A DNA stretch of 36,858 nucleotides, taken from assembly GCA_029211065.1 (NCBI GenBank), contig JARGFK010000042.1:1-36858 (forward strand), read 5' to 3'. How positions within the stretch are numbered: the first letter of the stretch is position 1; each line of letters opens with the position of its first letter. The notes beneath the pieces were generated by a model. It was not told where the DNA came from, ran no database searches, and was given only the letters and a program-made list of their open reading frames with translations. This document shows positions 24,998-32,562 of this stretch, piece by piece. The position numbers and the translations under genes were made by a program. Source of the stretch: Desulfobacterales bacterium (GTDB lineage Bacteria; Desulfobacterota; Desulfobacteria; Desulfobacterales; JARGFK01).

Positions 24998-25952
24998 GGG
25001 GTTTCGTCTCCAGCAAGTGCAGGTCTTGTTTCATCCTAAAAATGCTATCATACCATTCATCCTTGGGCGCTACAAATTGTTCGATCATCAGTTCATTTAA
25101 AATCTTTTTACCCTTAGGATCTTGGTGCATGGTAAAAAGCAATTTCCGGATATGCTCTTTTTGTTGAACCGGCAGGGCTGCGGAAACAACCACGGGAGGA
25201 CTCCCAAAAAACTCTGATCGTTTGATAATCCGGGTTTTGGATGCATGGATGGGATCGCGTTGGTTGTAGTATTCCCAAATAAGGCTATCTACCGCGGCCC
25301 CGTCCACCAGTGCCTTTGCCACGGCCAGGATCGAATTGTCGTGACCGTAGGTATAGTTGATATTCTTAAAAAAAGACTCCGGCCTTTCCCCCATCTGCAG
25401 CAGCCAGTAAATGGGCACCAGTCTGCCGGTATTAGAATCCGGGTCCGTAAACGCAAAGGCCCGGCCCCTGAGATCCTCAAGGGTATGAAACCGGCTGTCT
25501 TTGTTGACGATCAAATACGATTGATAGAAAGGCTTTCCCCGTATCTGAGGTACGGCCAGGGCTTCAAAACCGTATTTCTCTTTGCCGGTGGTATAGGGAC
25601 CGGAGCAGAGGAAAGCCAGATCAATCTGCCCTTTGGCGAAAAGCTGATTAGTCTCCTCATAGGTTTTGCGCTGAACAAGTTGGGCTTCCAGGCCCAATTT
25701 AGCGCCGATATAATCCAGTAGTTGACGGTAATATACAAACGTGGGTTTGGGCGAAATCATGGCGCCTACCGACACTCTTAAAATGCCATTCTCAGGCATG
25801 CCCTCACCGGGCCGTTTAACCGCTACGGTTTTGGAAAAATCAACCACGGCGCTATCGGTGTCACTGCCGCAGCCCTGCGAAAAAACCAGCATCGATAAAA
25901 TCACGAGCCAGATCAGGTGAACCCGTTTATAGGGAAAAGTCATAATGCCCAT
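24978..25952 (-). CDS. PhnD-like periplasmic oxyanion-binding lipoprotein
   Basis: 324 aa. A signal peptide ends at SQGC, a probable lipidation site (C28). The rest is a type 2 periplasmic binding fold of the PhnD/PtxB kind: LRVSVGAMISPKPTF, DLAFLCSGPYTTGKEKYG, FTDPDSNTGRLVP and YGHDNSILAVAKALVDGAAVD. A cysteine (C116) sits in the loop that lines the ligand pocket in this fold. No ABC transporter permease or ATPase lies nearby. The gene instead overlaps the membrane activator, so a sensing role is likely, as for AioX in arsenite control. The start at 25952 has AAAGGA seven bases ahead. The ligand is unknown; phosphonate, phosphite, arsenite or a sulfur oxyanion are candidates. Confidence 0.82.
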   Translation of the reverse strand: MGIMTFPYKRVHLIWLVILSMLVFSQGCGSDTDSAVVDFSKTVAVKRPGEGMPENGILRVSVGAMISPKPTFVYYRQLLDYIGAKLGLEAQLVQRKTYEETNQLFAKGQIDLAFLCSGPYTTGKEKYGFEALAVPQIRGKPFYQSYLIVNKDSRFHTLEDLRGRAFAFTDPDSNTGRLVPIYWLLQMGERPESFFKNINYTYGHDNSILAVAKALVDGAAVDSLIWEYYNQRDPIHASKTRIIKRSEFFGSPPVVVSAALPVQQKEHIRKLLFTMHQDPKGKKILNELMIEQFVAPKDEWYDSIFRMKQDLHLLETKPHATEKP

Positions 25953-26096
25953 GGGTTTTCCTTTCTTAGCAAAAAGAAACATCATCATAAACGCCTTGAT
26001 GAATATTTATAATATACCAAGAAGTTCTGTAGGGTCAAGCCGCATTCCATGTTCTGTGGCCATCATATCTCGCTACTGTTTATTACCCGCCGTTCT

Positions 26097-26867
26097 TTAC
26101 TCTACCTTATTCGAGATACGCAGCCCGAGACGACTGCGTAGTTCCCCTTCCTTGATAAGACCGCTGTGGAAGCTGCCATCGGAAAAAATGTATGTCGGCG
26201 TCCCGCTGATCCCTTTGTCTCTCAGCAATTTGCCGGTCTTTTCAATTTTCATAATCCCATCCGAACATTGATTATCGGAACGGTAGCCGCTTTCAAATTC
26301 CGGCAGCGATTTGCCGTCGCAGATAACGGAAATGGACTGCTCCCTGGCACCCTTGTGTGAAGATAAGGGAAACAACAGAAACTTTACATGGACCGCTCCG
26401 CTTGAAACTATTTTTTTCAAAATTTCCGCGCCTTCTTTGCAGTAAGAACATTGCGGATCGGTGGCGAAATAGATCGTTTTCCCCGAATTTCCAATTGAAA
26501 AGGCCGTCAGGTCATTTAACAGAACCATTTCTTCAGGGGAAAATCGCGTGAGGGTTTCAAGGGTGCTCCGGGTCAGATTACGACCGCTGGAAGCGTCGTA
26601 CAACTGCCCCATCAGGAAAAATTCGCCCTTGGAACCGGCATAAAATATCTGGTTCCGGTTTTGCAGGCGAACGTGAACCTCGCAAATTTCGGCATAGGCG
26701 GTCGGCCGTACGGCGATTATCTGGACGCCTTTGGCGGCGAAATTGGCAATCCCTTTACGCACCGCTTCCGGCGTCGGACACTGCCCATAAACCGGGTCGA
26801 GTAGAAAAGGTAACAACATCAGGCCAAACAGTAGTCGCTGAAAAGTTTTCACATACCGTTTCATCAT
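26097..26867 (-). CDS. DsbC/DsbG-like periplasmic thiol-disulfide protein
   Basis: 256 aa. A signal peptide (residues about 1-28, cut near VYGQ) precedes an N-terminal dimerisation-type region and a thioredoxin-fold domain. The active site is FATDPQCSYCKEG (C140, C143), and the cis-proline loop is SGTPTYIFSDG. These are the family marks of protein disulfide isomerases of the DsbC/G type, which need a CcdA/DsbD-type carrier for electrons; a CcdA-type gene is at 29386. The insert with two extra cysteines (VICDGKS, DNQCSDG) is also typical of the family. It is the last thiol gene of the arsenic island, 144 bases before the PhnD-like gene. Confidence 0.85.
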   Translation of the reverse strand: MMKRYVKTFQRLLFGLMLLPFLLDPVYGQCPTPEAVRKGIANFAAKGVQIIAVRPTAYAEICEVHVRLQNRNQIFYAGSKGEFFLMGQLYDASSGRNLTRSTLETLTRFSPEEMVLLNDLTAFSIGNSGKTIYFATDPQCSYCKEGAEILKKIVSSGAVHVKFLLFPLSSHKGAREQSISVICDGKSLPEFESGYRSDNQCSDGIMKIEKTGKLLRDKGISGTPTYIFSDGSFHSGLIKEGELRSRLGLRISNKVE

Positions 26868-26882
26868 GGTTCCTCCCTTTAA

Positions 26883-27008
26883 TCAGCCGCAGAAAATTGC
26901 CCCGGCCATCCCAGGCCTGGTTTCAGGAACGTCGGATCTCACCAGGGCGTAACTGGCGCTTCCCTCCGATCTGAAGCTGATCACAAAGACAAGGCGTGTT
27001 GATATCAT
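26883..27008 (-). CDS. Possible 41-aa peptide between DsbC-like and MauE-like genes
   Basis: An open frame of 41 codons starts with MISTRLVFVISFRSEGSASY and ends FCG. It has a convincing ribosome binding site (GGGGAAGGGAAACG before the ATG) and fits neatly in the gap between two operon genes: 20 bases after MauE and 15 before DsbC. No family is recognised. It could be a real small protein or a leftover of a longer gene. Confidence 0.35.
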   Translation of the reverse strand: MISTRLVFVISFRSEGSASYALVRSDVPETRPGMAGAIFCG

Positions 27009-27028
27009 CGTTTCCCTTCCCCTTTTCT

Positions 27029-27499
27029 CTATTCACTCCCCTGTTTTTCCGCCCGGTTTGCAAACAGCAGATAGAATGCCGGAACCAGAAAAGAAGTGTC
27101 CCTCATCACCGTCCACCAGGATATCGGATCCGTTGAAGGTTCCGTGGAAAAGCACCCACAACTGATATTGAGCCCCCTGGCCATATTGAAAATCAGAATT
27201 CCGCTGAATGTCAGCAGCAGCAGGCTGCTGAGAAGCACAGCACCAGGCAGCCAGATTCCAACAATCAGTAAAATACCCAGAGCCAGCTCAAGCCAGGGCA
27301 GCACCAGGGCCGTCAGGTTTATCAGGACATCCGGCAAGATCTGATACTCATAAACCGCTTTGGCAAACAGACCCGGAGCAGGGATTTTTTCAAAGCCGGC
27401 ATATATCAGGATTCCGCCCAGAAACAGTCGACTCGCATGAAAAAGAACCGCCTCCCATGTCCATATGCTCTTTTTTTTAAATCCTTCTTCTTGTTTCAT
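27029..27499 (-). CDS. MauE/DoxX-type membrane protein
   Basis: 156 aa, four membrane helices. RLFLGGILIYAGFEKIPAPG is the DoxX/MauE entry, LVLPWLELALGILLIVGIW is helix 2-3, and NISCGCFSTEPSTDPISWW is the conserved CGCF loop of MauE. In the methylamine dehydrogenase system MauE is needed for disulfide formation in the periplasm, and MauE-like proteins elsewhere pair with rhodaneses and thioredoxins. The start at 27499 replaces a longer ORF start because it sits before the first helix, ten bases after the rhodanese stop, with AGGGA ahead. Likely part of a membrane thiol relay. Confidence 0.78.
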   Translation of the reverse strand: MKQEEGFKKKSIWTWEAVLFHASRLFLGGILIYAGFEKIPAPGLFAKAVYEYQILPDVLINLTALVLPWLELALGILLIVGIWLPGAVLLSSLLLLTFSGILIFNMARGLNISCGCFSTEPSTDPISWWTVMRDTSFLVPAFYLLFANRAEKQGSE

Positions 27500-27509
27500 C
27501 CTTATGTCC

Positions 27510-28028
27510 CTAAAATGAAACTGTATTCTTTTCGTCAACCGGCAGATTGGCATTCTTCCAGGCAGTCCAGCCCCCCGCCAGAACCTTGACATTTTCAAAT
27601 CCCATATCCCGCAGGAAGACAGCCAGGTCATGACTCAGGTTACATCCTTCTCCATCACAATAGGTGACAATCGGGGTTCCCGGAAGCAGGTCCGCCGTAA
27701 TCGATAGAAAAAGGCGATCGACATCCTGCCAGGGCAAATTCAGCGCTCCCTGGATATGACCCTTTTCATAATAAGCTGCAGAACGGGCATCGATAAAAAC
27801 TGCGGCCTTCTCTCGAAAAAGTTTAGCCGCATCAACGATCGATATGTCCAGACGTTCGCCGCTGACGGTGGTCATCTGCGTACCAACAGACCAATCCCCA
27901 ATAAGCGGCAACGGCGCTTTGCGCAAGCTGTTGACTGAAAGGGCCAGCATGCCGGTCACAATGAGTATTGCCGGTATCTGCCAAAGTGCCTGGCGCCATT
28001 TATGAAATAATTTGAAGGATTTCATCAT
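27510..28028 (-). CDS. Membrane-anchored rhodanese-like protein
   Basis: 172 aa. One N-terminal membrane segment (IPAILIVTGMLALSV) places a single rhodanese domain outside the membrane. The domain has AAVFIDARSAAYYEKGHIQG and the active-site loop YCDGEGCNLS with C124 as the sulfur-carrying residue. A second cysteine, C129, in that loop is unusual for plain sulfurtransferases and is seen in rhodaneses that sit beside MauE/DoxX. It begins directly after the stop of the 76-aa gene and is followed ten bases later by the MauE-like gene. Probably works with it in periplasmic persulfide or disulfide chemistry. Confidence 0.8.
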   Translation of the reverse strand: MMKSFKLFHKWRQALWQIPAILIVTGMLALSVNSLRKAPLPLIGDWSVGTQMTTVSGERLDISIVDAAKLFREKAAVFIDARSAAYYEKGHIQGALNLPWQDVDRLFLSITADLLPGTPIVTYCDGEGCNLSHDLAVFLRDMGFENVKVLAGGWTAWKNANLPVDEKNTVSF

Positions 28029-28259
28029 CTAATTACAATTGATGGCGATTTTGCTCCCGCACACCGTGATCAGTTTACCCTGCGTCCGGAAAGTAACCGA
28101 CGGCGGAGCCTTGATATATTCAAAACCACCCAGAACGCTGTTCAGGTATGGAAGCGCTCCGGAAACATCCTGGTTCAGGTGTGCAAAACAATGTACGGTC
28201 ATCGCACCCGGGTTGCATTCCGAATTGAATATTTCCAGCCGGTACGATTCAAGGAGCAT
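28029..28259 (-). CDS. Standalone N-terminal domain of an Fe-S protein (truncated)
   Basis: 76 aa. The sequence LESYRLEIFNSECNPGAM, HLNQDVSGALPYLNSVLGG and PPSVTFRTQGKLITV matches, from memory, the first domain of longer (Fe-S)-binding proteins that go on to a CNCRECGQPTC-type cluster motif. Here the reading frame stops with TAG right after that domain, and the next gene starts at once, so the cluster domain is missing. The ribosome binding site GAGG and the intact frame suggest a functional small protein rather than decay. It lies between ACR3 and the rhodanese. Role unknown. Confidence 0.65.
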   Translation of the reverse strand: MLLESYRLEIFNSECNPGAMTVHCFAHLNQDVSGALPYLNSVLGGFEYIKAPPSVTFRTQGKLITVCGSKIAINCN

Positions 28260-28271
28260 AAAATAACCTCA

Positions 28272-29357
28272 CTATGGCTTGCAGGTAACATGGCATACCC
28301 CGGTGGGCGTATCAACAGCGTAAGGGAAGTATTTGCGTTTGAACCAGAGCGCCACGTTAACCAGACTGATCAGAACCGGCACTTCCACCAGCGGTCCGAT
28401 TACCGCGGCAAAAGCCTGGCCGGAATCGATGCCGAATACCGCTACAGCCACGGCAATGGCCAACTCGAAATTGTTGGATGCTGCCGTAAAGCTCAGCGTC
28501 GTGGACTGCTCGTAAGTCGCGCCGGCTTTCATTGAAAGAAAAAAAGAAACGAAAAACATCACAAAAAAATAGATGCACAGCGGAATGGCTACACGGACAA
28601 CGTCAAACGGCAACTGGACGATATATTCCCCCTTGAGTGAAAACATCACCAGGATAGTAAAGAGTAGCGCAATCAACGTAATCGGGCTGATCTTGGGAAT
28701 GAACTTTTTTTCATACCACTCCCGGCCTTTTGTTTTCAGACCGATCACCCGGGAGATGATGCCGGCGAAAAAGGGGATGCCCAAGTATATAAAAACACTT
28801 TCAGCGATCTGGCCGATGGAGATATCCACCACAGCCCCTTCAAGACCCAGCCATTGCGGTACAATCGTAATAAAAATCCAAGCGTAAATGGAAAAGAACA
28901 AAACCTGGAAAATGGAGTTAAACGCCACCAACCCGGCACAGTATTCCGTATCGCCGGAAGCGAGATCGTTCCAGACAATCACCATGGCAATGCAGCGGGC
29001 CAGGCCGATCAGGATCAGCCCCACCATGTACTCATGATGCCCTGAAAGAAAGGCAATCGCCAAGAGAAACATCAGGATGGGACCGATGACCCAGTTCTGG
29101 ACCAACGAAAGCAAAAGGACCTTAAAGTTACGAAAGACCTGTCCCAGCTGCTCGTATTTAACCTTGGCCAGGGGCGGATACATCATCAGGATCAATCCGA
29201 TGGCAATGGGAATGTTGGTGGTATCCACCTGAAAATAATTGATCACGTTTCGCACGCCGGGAAAAAAATATCCCCAGAACACCCCCACGAACATGGCCAG
29301 AAAGATCCACAGGGTAAGAAAGCGATCTAAAAAGGACAGCCGTTTGATTTCAGCCAT
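28272..29357 (-). CDS. acr3: ACR3-family arsenite efflux permease
   Basis: 361 aa, ten membrane helices. Family marks are the conserved cysteine C122 in [37 protein letters not shown], and [17 protein letters not shown] with the conserved glutamate. ACR3 carries arsenite out of the cytoplasm by proton exchange and completes the ArsC pathway encoded at 33880. The C-terminus ends with an extra CHVTC thiol pair, which I do not recall as standard and which may bind As(III). GGAGGG lies six bases ahead of the ATG. The gene sits 13 bases before the truncated Fe-S-domain gene. Confidence 0.92.
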   Translation of the reverse strand: MAEIKRLSFLDRFLTLWIFLAMFVGVFWGYFFPGVRNVINYFQVDTTNIPIAIGLILMMYPPLAKVKYEQLGQVFRNFKVLLLSLVQNWVIGPILMFLLAIAFLSGHHEYMVGLILIGLARCIAMVIVWNDLASGDTEYCAGLVAFNSIFQVLFFSIYAWIFITIVPQWLGLEGAVVDISIGQIAESVFIYLGIPFFAGIISRVIGLKTKGREWYEKKFIPKISPITLIALLFTILVMFSLKGEYIVQLPFDVVRVAIPLCIYFFVMFFVSFFLSMKAGATYEQSTTLSFTAASNNFELAIAVAVAVFGIDSGQAFAAVIGPLVEVPVLISLVNVALWFKRKYFPYAVDTPTGVCHVTCKP

Positions 29358-29385
29358 ATTTTCCCTCCTTGTCAGCGATATTTAT

Positions 29386-30093
29386 TTACACGACAATAAA
29401 TGGATTCAATAGGAAATAGACGCCCAAAAGTCCGATAACCACACCGGCGCCCCTGCGAAACCAGTTGCCCGCTCCCTGCCAGGAGCTGTTTTCCGTCAGT
29501 TTGCGGACCAGGGCCGTGGAACTGCCGGCGGCAACAATAGGCAGACAATGCCCCAGTGCAAACAGCACAATCATCAGAATGCCTGTCAGGACTTTTTGCT
29601 GGACTGTGACGATGGCTAGCATCGGCGCGATGAACCCGAAGGTGCAGGATCCGGAAAACACTCCGTAAGCCAAGCCCAATCTAAAGGCGCCGTAAATTCC
29701 CCGCAGGTTGAGACGGTAAAGCAGCGACCCGGACATGGAGCATGCCTGAACCCCGATCATCCCCATGGCCACCCAAATCAATACCGCACCGATTAAAACC
29801 TGCCAGTAGTTACCGATGTCCCCCAGCATTCGACCTAAAAGGACACATATGATGCCGATTACAGCAATAGTAATAAAAAGACCCAGCGTAAACATCGCCG
29901 CATAGATGCCAGCTTCTTTTGGCCTTAGCGCTTGCTGTTGTCCGCCTACGTACGCCACAATCAGCGGAATCGAAGCCAAATGGCAGGGGCTGAACAACAC
30001 ACTGATCATTCCCCACAAAAAACACCCAACGGCGGCAAGGTATGAACCGCTTACCATCCAGCCGTTAACATTTAAAAATATCGTTTCGAGCAA
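29386..30093 (-). CDS. CcdA/DsbD-beta type transmembrane thiol electron carrier
   Basis: About 235 aa, six membrane helices. The two conserved cysteines lie in SPCHLASIPLIVAYVGG and GSCTFGFIAPMLAIV, the positions used by CcdA/DsbD to move reducing power from cytoplasmic thioredoxin to periplasmic thiol proteins. The start is uncertain: no ATG fits, and TTG at 30093 is chosen because GGAAG lies ahead and the first helix follows; the frame itself is open from 30147. It would supply electrons to the exported thioredoxins and the DsbC-like protein in this island. A palindromic repeat separates it from the DUF2703 gene. Confidence 0.8.
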   Translation of the reverse strand: MLETIFLNVNGWMVSGSYLAAVGCFLWGMISVLFSPCHLASIPLIVAYVGGQQQALRPKEAGIYAAMFTLGLFITIAVIGIICVLLGRMLGDIGNYWQVLIGAVLIWVAMGMIGVQACSMSGSLLYRLNLRGIYGAFRLGLAYGVFSGSCTFGFIAPMLAIVTVQQKVLTGILMIVLFALGHCLPIVAAGSSTALVRKLTENSSWQGAGNWFRRGAGVVIGLLGVYFLLNPFIVV

Positions 30094-30174
30094 GCCGGTC
30101 TTCCTTTTCAATGGTATCTTTGTTAACTCTATAAGGAGTATCAACAAATAACGACATTAAACATGGTAAATCTC

Positions 30175-30303
30175 GTCATTCCTGCGAAAGCAGGAATCCA
30201 ATTTTTCTCGTATGAAACTTCATGTAAAAAGTTTCATTTTTGTTCAATCCGGGCTTTTTGCGCCCGGCGGCACCGCTGGATTCCGAATCAAGCCCGGAAT
30301 GAC
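30175..30303. repeat. Extragenic palindromic element inside the operon
   Basis: Terminal inverted repeats GTCATTCC (30175-30182) and GGAATGAC (30296-30303) enclose a second GGAATCCA / TGGATTCC pair and an inner GC hairpin (CCGGGC 30249-30254, GCCCGG 30262-30267). The layout is that of a dispersed intergenic repeat found in many proteobacterial genomes. It lies between DUF2703 and ccdA, so the operon transcript would pass through it. Confidence 0.7.
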
Positions 30304-30356
30304 AGGCTGCATAAGACCTGCGTCTTCATGTATAATTTGGAGAGGATACTTATATC

Positions 30357-30740
30357 TCAGCAACATTGAGCAATCTTACAGACCGCTTCCCGGATCAATT
30401 TTTTCGGTATCGTCTCATACTCTATCCCCGAGTGAATGATGGTCCGGCAGCAGGTCGAACTGCCGAGCAGATCGCTGCAGGAAGGACAATCATTTTGGGA
30501 AACGGCGGTTTCCGGAATAATTTCCTCCAGCGGAATCCCGTTTATGAAAATGCGGTTTGACTCCGGAATCTCTTTATCCGTCAGCTTGACTTCCTTTAAT
30601 GTGATATGGACATCCCGGGCTGCACACTCCTCGTGCAGACGATGGATGAACCCACGAATCTCTTCGCCGGTTCCGGCACAGCGGTCGCAGGTTCTGCCGT
30701 CCACGTCCAGATGCTTCCATTCGATTTCCAGTTCTTTCAT
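30357..30740 (-). CDS. DUF2703-type cysteine-rich protein
   Basis: 127 aa. It opens ELEIEWKHLDVDGRTCDRCAGTGEEI, which I recognise as a DUF2703-like, thioredoxin-fold start with a CxxC. The middle NRIFINGIPLEEIIPE is typical, then a dense cysteine part: CPSCSDLL, STCCR, and a final AQCC at the extreme C-terminus. Nine cysteines in 127 residues suit a cytoplasmic metalloid or Fe-S handling role. A good ribosome binding site (GGAGA) precedes the ATG. The family is often found in arsenic clusters; a binding function for As(III) is inference. Confidence 0.65.
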   Translation of the reverse strand: MKELEIEWKHLDVDGRTCDRCAGTGEEIRGFIHRLHEECAARDVHITLKEVKLTDKEIPESNRIFINGIPLEEIIPETAVSQNDCPSCSDLLGSSTCCRTIIHSGIEYETIPKKLIREAVCKIAQCC

Positions 30741-30768
30741 TGTCGTCTCCTTTCGAATCTATGCAAAT

Positions 30769-31718
30769 TTACTTCAGCCCCAACTTTTCAAGCTGCTTGT
30801 TGACTTCGGCTTCGGCGAAAAAGCCGACATGCCGAAAGGTCTCCCGGCCTGAGCGGTCATAAAAGACTTGAACCGGGATGGAACGAATTCCGAAGCGGGC
30901 GCCCAGGATTTGATTTTCCCGCACATTGACAAAAACCACGTTCAATCGCTGGCCATGGTTTTTTTTAATTTGTCCAGAATCGGCTGCATCATATCGCAGG
31001 GAACGCAACCGGTGGCGCCGAATTCCACCATCGTCGGTTTTTCGGAATGCCGCGCCCGATCCACCGGATTATCCCGGGCAAGAACGTTCTGCTTTTTTAC
31101 CCAATCCGCATCGATCCGGATGTCCTTCAGGTTCTCCAGATTTTTTACGTAATCAAAGACGGCATCCTGCTGTTTTTGCTGTATCAGAAATGCCTGGATG
31201 CTTTCCTTAACCTGATCAAACGGCAGCCCTCCGACCATTTCCTTGTTTTCATCATAAAACGATTTCACCTCTTTTTCCGCAACCGTAATCCCGGCGACTT
31301 TCCGACTTAAAAACGACTGGATGACCTGGTCTTCTGTTTGATCTTTCTTAGGGATGCCGGCCGCCTTTGCATCCCACAGGATCACCCGGCGCGTGACTTC
31401 CTGCTCCAGCAGAAAAAAGAGACTTCCCGCAGCCTCTTTTCGCATCTCCTCCGGAATCCCCTTGATGGTCTTATCCGCCCAGGTTTGTAAAATCTCGAAC
31501 CCGTCGGCGGAGAGCAGCCTGCCGGAACTGAGGTTATCCAGCCGGGCCGCTTTAAGAATGCCTGATGCCAGGCCGGGATATACTTTTTCAACGGCCGAAG
31601 AGTTTGCCGTTGCAAGTGAAGGCATGAAGGTGACCCAAAGGGAGAATAAAACTGCAATAAAGAAACACCGCTGATAAAATTTATAAGAATTTGAGAAGGT
31701 TTCAATTGCTAAGATCAT
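30769..31718 (-). pseudogene. Exported SurA-like/thioredoxin fusion split by a frameshift
   Basis: Read in one frame from 31718 the protein has a signal peptide, a helical region like SurA/peptidyl-prolyl isomerase N-domains, then a thioredoxin start (VEFGATGCVPCDMMQPIL), and stops at 30942. The missing half of the thioredoxin fold (LNVVFVNVRENQ, then the cis-Pro motif IRSIPVQVFYD) continues in the other frame to 30769. The frames cross at a run of eight A (complement of 30959-30966); nine would restore one 316-aa protein. The neighbouring gene at 31735 has the same fold intact. It may be a sequencing error, a recent mutation, or a gene read by slippage on the A run. Confidence 0.75.
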
Positions 31719-31734
31719 AAAATCCCCTAACTGT

Positions 31735-32136
31735 TTATTTGATTCCCATCTTTTTTAGCTGGGCTACGATGGCCTTTTCACTCATAAACCCGAGGTTCCG
31801 GTAAACCTCTTTTCCGTCCTTGTCAAAAAAAATCTGAGTCGGAATGGCCCGTATGCCGAAGCGTCTGGCCTGATCCTTATGTTTCCAAACATCAATAAAG
31901 ATGATGGCGACCCTGCCGCTGAATTCCTTTTCAAGTTTTTTTAAGATCGGCGCCATCAATTTGCAGGGGACGCAGGAATCTGCGCCCAGATCGATCATGG
32001 TCGCCATCCCCTTGGGAGGTAAGCTGCTGAAATCCTGGGCATGCACCTCCAAGTGGAAGCTTGAGAAGGAAGATAGAAATAAACAGCCGATAAGCGAAAT
32101 AACTGCTATCCTGGTTTGGATTCTCCGCAAATTCAT
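31735..32136 (-). CDS. Exported thioredoxin-like protein
   Basis: 133 aa. A signal peptide (about residues 1-33, ending VHAQ) precedes a compact thioredoxin fold with the active site DLGADSCVPCKLMAPIL and the cis-proline loop IRAIPTQIFFDKDG. The CVPC active site is the same as in the frameshifted neighbour at 30769-31718, and the rest of the fold is similar, so the two arose by duplication. The ATG follows the upstream stop by one base and has no ribosome binding site of its own, so translation is probably coupled to the DGC gene. It should take electrons from the CcdA-type carrier. Confidence 0.82.
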   Translation of the reverse strand: MNLRRIQTRIAVISLIGCLFLSSFSSFHLEVHAQDFSSLPPKGMATMIDLGADSCVPCKLMAPILKKLEKEFSGRVAIIFIDVWKHKDQARRFGIRAIPTQIFFDKDGKEVYRNLGFMSEKAIVAQLKKMGIK

Positions 32137-32137
32137 T

Positions 32138-32536
32138 TCAGCAGCAGATCGGTGGAACGGTTCTGTTGATGTATGCTCTGCGAACTGCGTCCTTTACTTT
32201 ACGGACATCTTCATCCTTAAGGTTGAAATCCTTGTTCTTTTCAATGGCAAGATCCGTAATGAGGACATAGTTTTTAATAGGTATCTCGGCATGATCTAAA
32301 ATCGCCTTGGCGCAGCCCACCGGGCACCCGTCGATAGCTACCATCGCAGGGATATCCTTTGCCGACTGCACAAAGCCGCTCAAATGTCCGCCGACGCCGG
32401 CCAGGCAAAACATCTTGCGGAAACCTTCCAAGGTGAGTTCAACGGCCGCCCTATTGCTCAACTGGCCGACGTTTGATCCGCCGGAACAGGAAAGAATCAT
32501 TACATTTCCATTCGGGGTACAGCAATCTTCAGACAT
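32138..32536 (-). CDS. DGC-domain (putative zinc-binding) protein
   Basis: 132 aa. The family pattern is VMILSCSGGSNVGQLSN near residue 12 followed by the Asp-Gly-Cys motif VAIDGCPVGCAKAILD near 67, as in the DGC family of predicted metal-binding proteins. An N-terminal CC (MSEDCCTPNG) and a C-terminal ICC are added. The cysteine layout suggests thiol capture of a metal or metalloid, but no reaction is established for the family. GGAGG lies five bases ahead of the ATG. It follows the split permease genes by 26 bases. Confidence 0.78.
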   Translation of the reverse strand: MSEDCCTPNGNVMILSCSGGSNVGQLSNRAAVELTLEGFRKMFCLAGVGGHLSGFVQSAKDIPAMVAIDGCPVGCAKAILDHAEIPIKNYVLITDLAIEKNKDFNLKDEDVRKVKDAVRRAYINRTVPPICC

Positions 32537-32562
32537 GCATCCTCCCTATAGTAACTTTCTGT

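Noticed and set aside
26868-27028. Possible transcription terminator between the DsbC-like and MauE-like genes
   Set aside because: No GC hairpin followed by a T run on the minus strand.
32138-32140. TGA after a Cys-Cys end as a possible selenocysteine codon (also at the end of the DUF2703 gene)
   Set aside because: Read-through would give unrelated sequence in frames overlapping the next gene or the repeat, and no convincing hairpin was seen downstream. Ordinary stops are simpler.
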